This document shows positions 62,756-64,000 of a stretch of DNA of 64,000 bases, piece by piece; position 1 is the first letter of the stretch; every line of letters starts with the position of its first letter. This DNA is from Tetramitus jugosus (taxonomy: Eukaryota; Heterolobosea; Eutetramitea; Acrasida; Vahlkampfiidae). The position numbers were made by a program, and so were the translations under genes. The notes below the pieces were generated by a model that saw nothing but the letters and a program-made list of their open reading frames with translations, did not search any database and was not told the DNA's origin. Where the stretch lies: NCBI GenBank assembly GCA_937625935.1, contig OW569346.1, forward strand, positions 558,001-622,000, in the 5' to 3' direction.

Positions 62756-64000
62756 TTATCCAGCTTCCATGAGCTCTTCTTCTGTGATCTCAGATGCATA
62801 TCCCAGTGCGATCTGTATTCTGAACCAGACATCCACCCAAAAGTACAATACTTGATAACGGAACAAATTCCATTCAAAGGAAACCTTTTCTTTCCATGAG
62901 AGAACAGATAGGAACATTGATTTGACATTTTGTGATAGTGTTCTCTTGACTCCCTCTCGTTGTGTTGCATCGTCCGAATGTATTCCCTGTGCTGCCTTTC
63001 GAGCAAATATTGCAAAACGATTCACCGGAACTCCGAGCTCGTGATTAATACTTCTCAACAAGTTATTGCTTCTGAGGATCATGAGCATATCTTTTGGTAA
63101 TCGTCTCAATACATCCAACATTTGATCCATTTCATTCTTCATTCGCAGTGAGAATGCCTCCTTTTCAGACGCCTTGACACCATTGCTCATTCCAACGACT
63201 GCACCATCATAAGCCCTCATGAGAATCAATACAGAGAACAATTTCCAATCGACAATACCCAACTCACCACAATATCTCTGAATATTCGGTTCATCTCTGA
63301 GAACGAGTGCCTTGTACAACCGACTGTAGTTCTCTCTGAACTTTTCGTCCAGTTCCTTGTACAAACCATGATCCAAAATCACCAACTGCTCCTTGCCTCT
63401 TTCATCTTTTCGAATGAACAAGTTTCCGGCGTGTGGATCAGAGTGGAGATAGCCGTGAAGATAGATTTGATCAGACATGGCATCAAACAGCAAGTGTGCA
63501 GTCTTCTTGACCGAAATACCAGCAGCTTGCATTGCCTTGACATTGTTAATCTTGATGCCATGGATAAACTCCATGGTCAACACGCGATCTGAGCTCAACT
63601 CTGGTATAACCTCTGGTATGTGAACATCTTTTCGATGCCTGAAATGATAGGCTGCACGCCTACTGTTCTCAGCCTCCTGTTTAAAGTCCAATTCTGTTCT
63701 CAGATACTTGGCCATCTCTTCCTGAAGAAAGTCAAATTTGTGACCAGGGAAGAACTTGACCAATCCCCAGACAATGATTGCATGTGTCATCATATCAATC
63801 TCAAAGTACTCTCTTGTTTTTGGGTATTGGATCTTGACGGCCACCTCTCTTCCATTCTTGAGTCTTGCTCTGTGCACTTGAGCAATCGAAGCAGCAGCGA
63901 TTGGTACTTTTTCAAACTCTTGAAACAAGTAAGAGTCAGCATCATCATCATCATTATCATCTTCATGACGCTTCACTGGGTATTTACCAAACTCCTCCCA
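62756..64000 (-). CDS. ADCK/UbiB-family atypical kinase, N-terminus beyond the window
   Basis: 415 codons are present, running off the right edge with WEEFGKYP as the first visible residues. UbiB-family hallmarks follow: the Ala-rich loop IAAASIAQVHRARL, the VAIK-like Lys in VAVKIQYP, the catalytic DPHAGN in LHSDPHAGNLFI and the metal-binding Asp in ILDHGLYKEL. This family supports coenzyme Q biosynthesis and mitochondrial lipid homeostasis; members show ATPase rather than protein kinase activity. The KxGQ motif that defines the N-terminal extension would lie outside the window. The C-terminal helical region and hydrophobic YQVLYFWVDVWFRIQIALG are closest in style to ADCK1. An acidic Asp-rich insert lies in the second visible segment. 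Confidence 0.92.
   Translation of the reverse strand, partial: WEEFGKYPVKRHEDDNDDDDADSYLFQEFEKVPIAAASIAQVHRARLKNGREVAVKIQYPKTREYFEIDMMTHAIIVWGLVKFFPGHKFDFLQEEMAKYLRTELDFKQEAENSRRAAYHFRHRKDVHIPEVIPELSSDRVLTMEFIHGIKINNVKAMQAAGISVKKTAHLLFDAMSDQIYLHGYLHSDPHAGNLFIRKDERGKEQLVILDHGLYKELDEKFRENYSRLYKALVLRDEPNIQRYCGELGIVDWKLFSVLILMRAYDGAVVGMSNGVKASEKEAFSLRMKNEMDQMLDVLRRLPKDMLMILRSNNLLRSINHELGVPVNRFAIFARKAAQGIHSDDATQREGVKRTLSQNVKSMFLSVLSWKEKVSFEWNLFRYQVLYFWVDVWFRIQIALGYASEITEEELMEAG

Noticed and set aside
1-64000. CRISPR arrays, transposons, viral insertions and rRNA genes
   Set aside because: No regularly spaced repeats, transposase or reverse-transcriptase motifs, viral proteins or rRNA-like sequence were seen.

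Overview
The window looks like nuclear DNA of a heterolobosean amoeboflagellate, most probably Naegleria. This is inference: the genes are eukaryotic and tightly packed, introns are short and rare with a strong GTATGT donor, tRNA genes are single and dispersed, Gln/Asn/Ser/Thr homopolymer runs are common in coding sequence, and a flagellar axoneme gene (CFAP45) sits beside housekeeping genes. No organellar, viral, transposon or CRISPR sequence was seen.

Layout. 1-9 kb: the 5' end of an RsuA-type pseudouridine synthase (-), then ERO1, the oligosaccharyltransferase catalytic subunit STT3, a CS-domain/Sel1-repeat membrane protein and a small secreted, possibly GPI-anchored protein (all +), a frame-disrupted coiled-coil gene (-) and tRNA-Lys. 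9-19 kb: an RCC1-like protein (+), then on the minus strand a tail-anchored enoyl-CoA hydratase/hydroxyacyl-CoA dehydrogenase, an F-box-like protein, an EF-hand protein and a RING-H2 protein. 19.5-34 kb: the proteasome activator PA200/Blm10 (+), a large Gly-Gly-X repeat protein (-), a four-helix membrane protein (+), a PLP aminotransferase (-) and a PH-LRR-ankyrin protein (-). 34.6-43 kb: a transglutaminase-like pseudoenzyme and an F-box protein (+), COX6B (-) and CFAP45 (+). 43-54 kb: NEMF/Rqc2 (-), NELF-B with an RGG tail (+) and HID1 (-). 54-64 kb: a small tail-anchored protein (+), a TRAPPC14-like candidate (-), proteasome alpha5 (+), a mitochondrial CBS-pair protein (-), tRNA-Gly and an STN1-like telomere protein (+), an unrecognised protein (-) and the 3' part of an ADCK/UbiB kinase (-).

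There is no operon logic, but themes recur. Secretory-pathway folding and glycosylation is represented by ERO1 and STT3, trafficking by HID1 and the TRAPPC14-like protein, protein quality control by PA200, alpha5, NEMF, RING and F-box proteins, and mitochondrial function by COX6B, the CBS protein and the ADCK kinase. Fifteen introns were placed by hand from splice sites plus protein continuity; ten have a GTATGT donor. Two genes need very small first coding exons to recover a family-like N-terminus. I found no clear multi-gene novel system. The best leads are the GGX-repeat protein, the transglutaminase-like protein with Ser in place of Cys, the tail-anchored beta-oxidation enzyme, the RGG-tailed NELF-B, and a 25-nt perfect palindrome exactly where one gene loses its frame.
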